From: Akkermansia muciniphila
Lineage (GTDB): Bacteria > Verrucomicrobiota > Verrucomicrobiia > Verrucomicrobiales > V1-33
NCBI GenBank assembly: GCA_943331195.2
Contig: CALQKQ020000294.1
Span: forward strand, 1 to 5,064
Direction: 5' to 3'
Length of the DNA: 5,064 nucleotides
A program made the position numbers and the translations under genes. The number at the start of each line of letters is the position of its first letter. Position 1 is the stretch's first letter. Positions 4,917-5,064 of the stretch are shown one piece after another. Below the pieces are notes generated by a model that was not told where the DNA came from, made no database searches, and worked only from the letters and a program-made list of their open reading frames with translations.

Positions 4917-5064
4917 CTAAAACGCGGCGCGCAGGGCTCCCAGTAAATCTCCGTAGGCTTCAAAGGCGGGAAACTGGGGAAATTGGGCCTGGATCGACTC
5001 TGGGGCGTGAAACAAAAACCCGGCATCGGCCGCTCCTAACATGGCGGTGTCATTGAAGGAATCC
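4917..5064 (-). CDS. thrH: Bifunctional phosphoserine phosphatase / homoserine phosphotransferase ThrH, C-terminal part
   Basis: Only the last 49 codons are in the window; the gene enters from the right edge and ends at TAG (complement of 4917-4919). The visible peptide begins DSFNDTAML, the HAD-superfamily motif IV whose acidic residues bind the catalytic magnesium; the partial first codon fits the Gly that usually precedes it. It continues with AGFLFHAPESI and QFPQFPAFEAY, the typical ThrH C-terminal pattern (FHAPENV, then EFPQFP). ThrH dephosphorylates phosphoserine and can transfer the phosphate to homoserine, linking serine and threonine synthesis in the cytoplasm; the family is about 200 residues long. 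It converges with the Cas9-like gene across a gap of about 600 bases, so the two are not one operon, and nothing links it functionally to the Cas9 homologue. Confidence 0.93.
   Translation of the reverse strand, partial: DSFNDTAMLGAADAGFLFHAPESIQAQFPQFPAFEAYGDLLGALRAAF

Noticed and set aside
4696..4920. 74-codon + strand frame abutting the thrH end
   Set aside because: Strong Arg/Ala/Pro bias from GC-rich inverted repeats, no ribosome site and no family likeness.

Overview
The window holds one large intact gene flanked by non-coding DNA, plus the 3' end of one recognisable neighbour. It reads as GC-rich bacterial chromosome. A type II-C-like Cas9 scaffold beside thrH, with no clear Shine-Dalgarno sequence at the main gene, would fit a Verrucomicrobiota-type bacterium. 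That placement is an impression from family resemblance, not a demonstrated assignment.

Layout. Bases 1-300 are GC-rich and hold no reading frame I can assign. Bases 301-627 are a less GC-rich spacer with the marks of a structured RNA: a perfect 9-bp hairpin (491-512) enclosed by a long-range stem (465-481 with 546-562). A plausible promoter (555-584) follows. Bases 628-4302 (+) encode a 1224-residue Cas9 homologue. Bases 4303-4916 are non-coding: nested and competing hairpins after the stop, a T-rich tract, an AT-rich stretch, a perfect 12-bp stem-loop (4628-4664) and a GC-rich stretch of inverted repeats. Bases 4917-5064 (-) are the last 49 codons of thrH, convergent with the Cas9 gene.

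The main result is that the Cas9 homologue keeps the Cas9 fold landmarks (RuvC-I, arginine-rich bridge helix, RuvC-II, HNH, RuvC-III and a C-terminal PAM-interacting-type region) but has lost catalytic residues in both nuclease domains. In HNH, the metal-binding Asp is Asn666 and the catalytic Asn is Val690, while the general-base His667 remains. In RuvC-III, the HHxxD motif reads HHLLA, with Ala818 in place of the Asp. RuvC-I Asp34, RuvC-II Glu591 and His815 remain. The 1224-codon frame is otherwise uninterrupted. The simplest reading is a naturally nuclease-deficient, RNA-guided DNA-binding protein: a natural 'dCas9', comparable in logic to the nuclease-dead TnpB-derived TldR regulators and to Cas12m.

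No cas1, cas2, csn2, cas4 or CRISPR array lies in the window. Together with the structured upstream spacer, this suggests a stand-alone unit of effector plus guide or tracr-like RNA used for binding or regulation rather than cleavage-based immunity. That functional reading is inference; the residue substitutions are read directly from the sequence.
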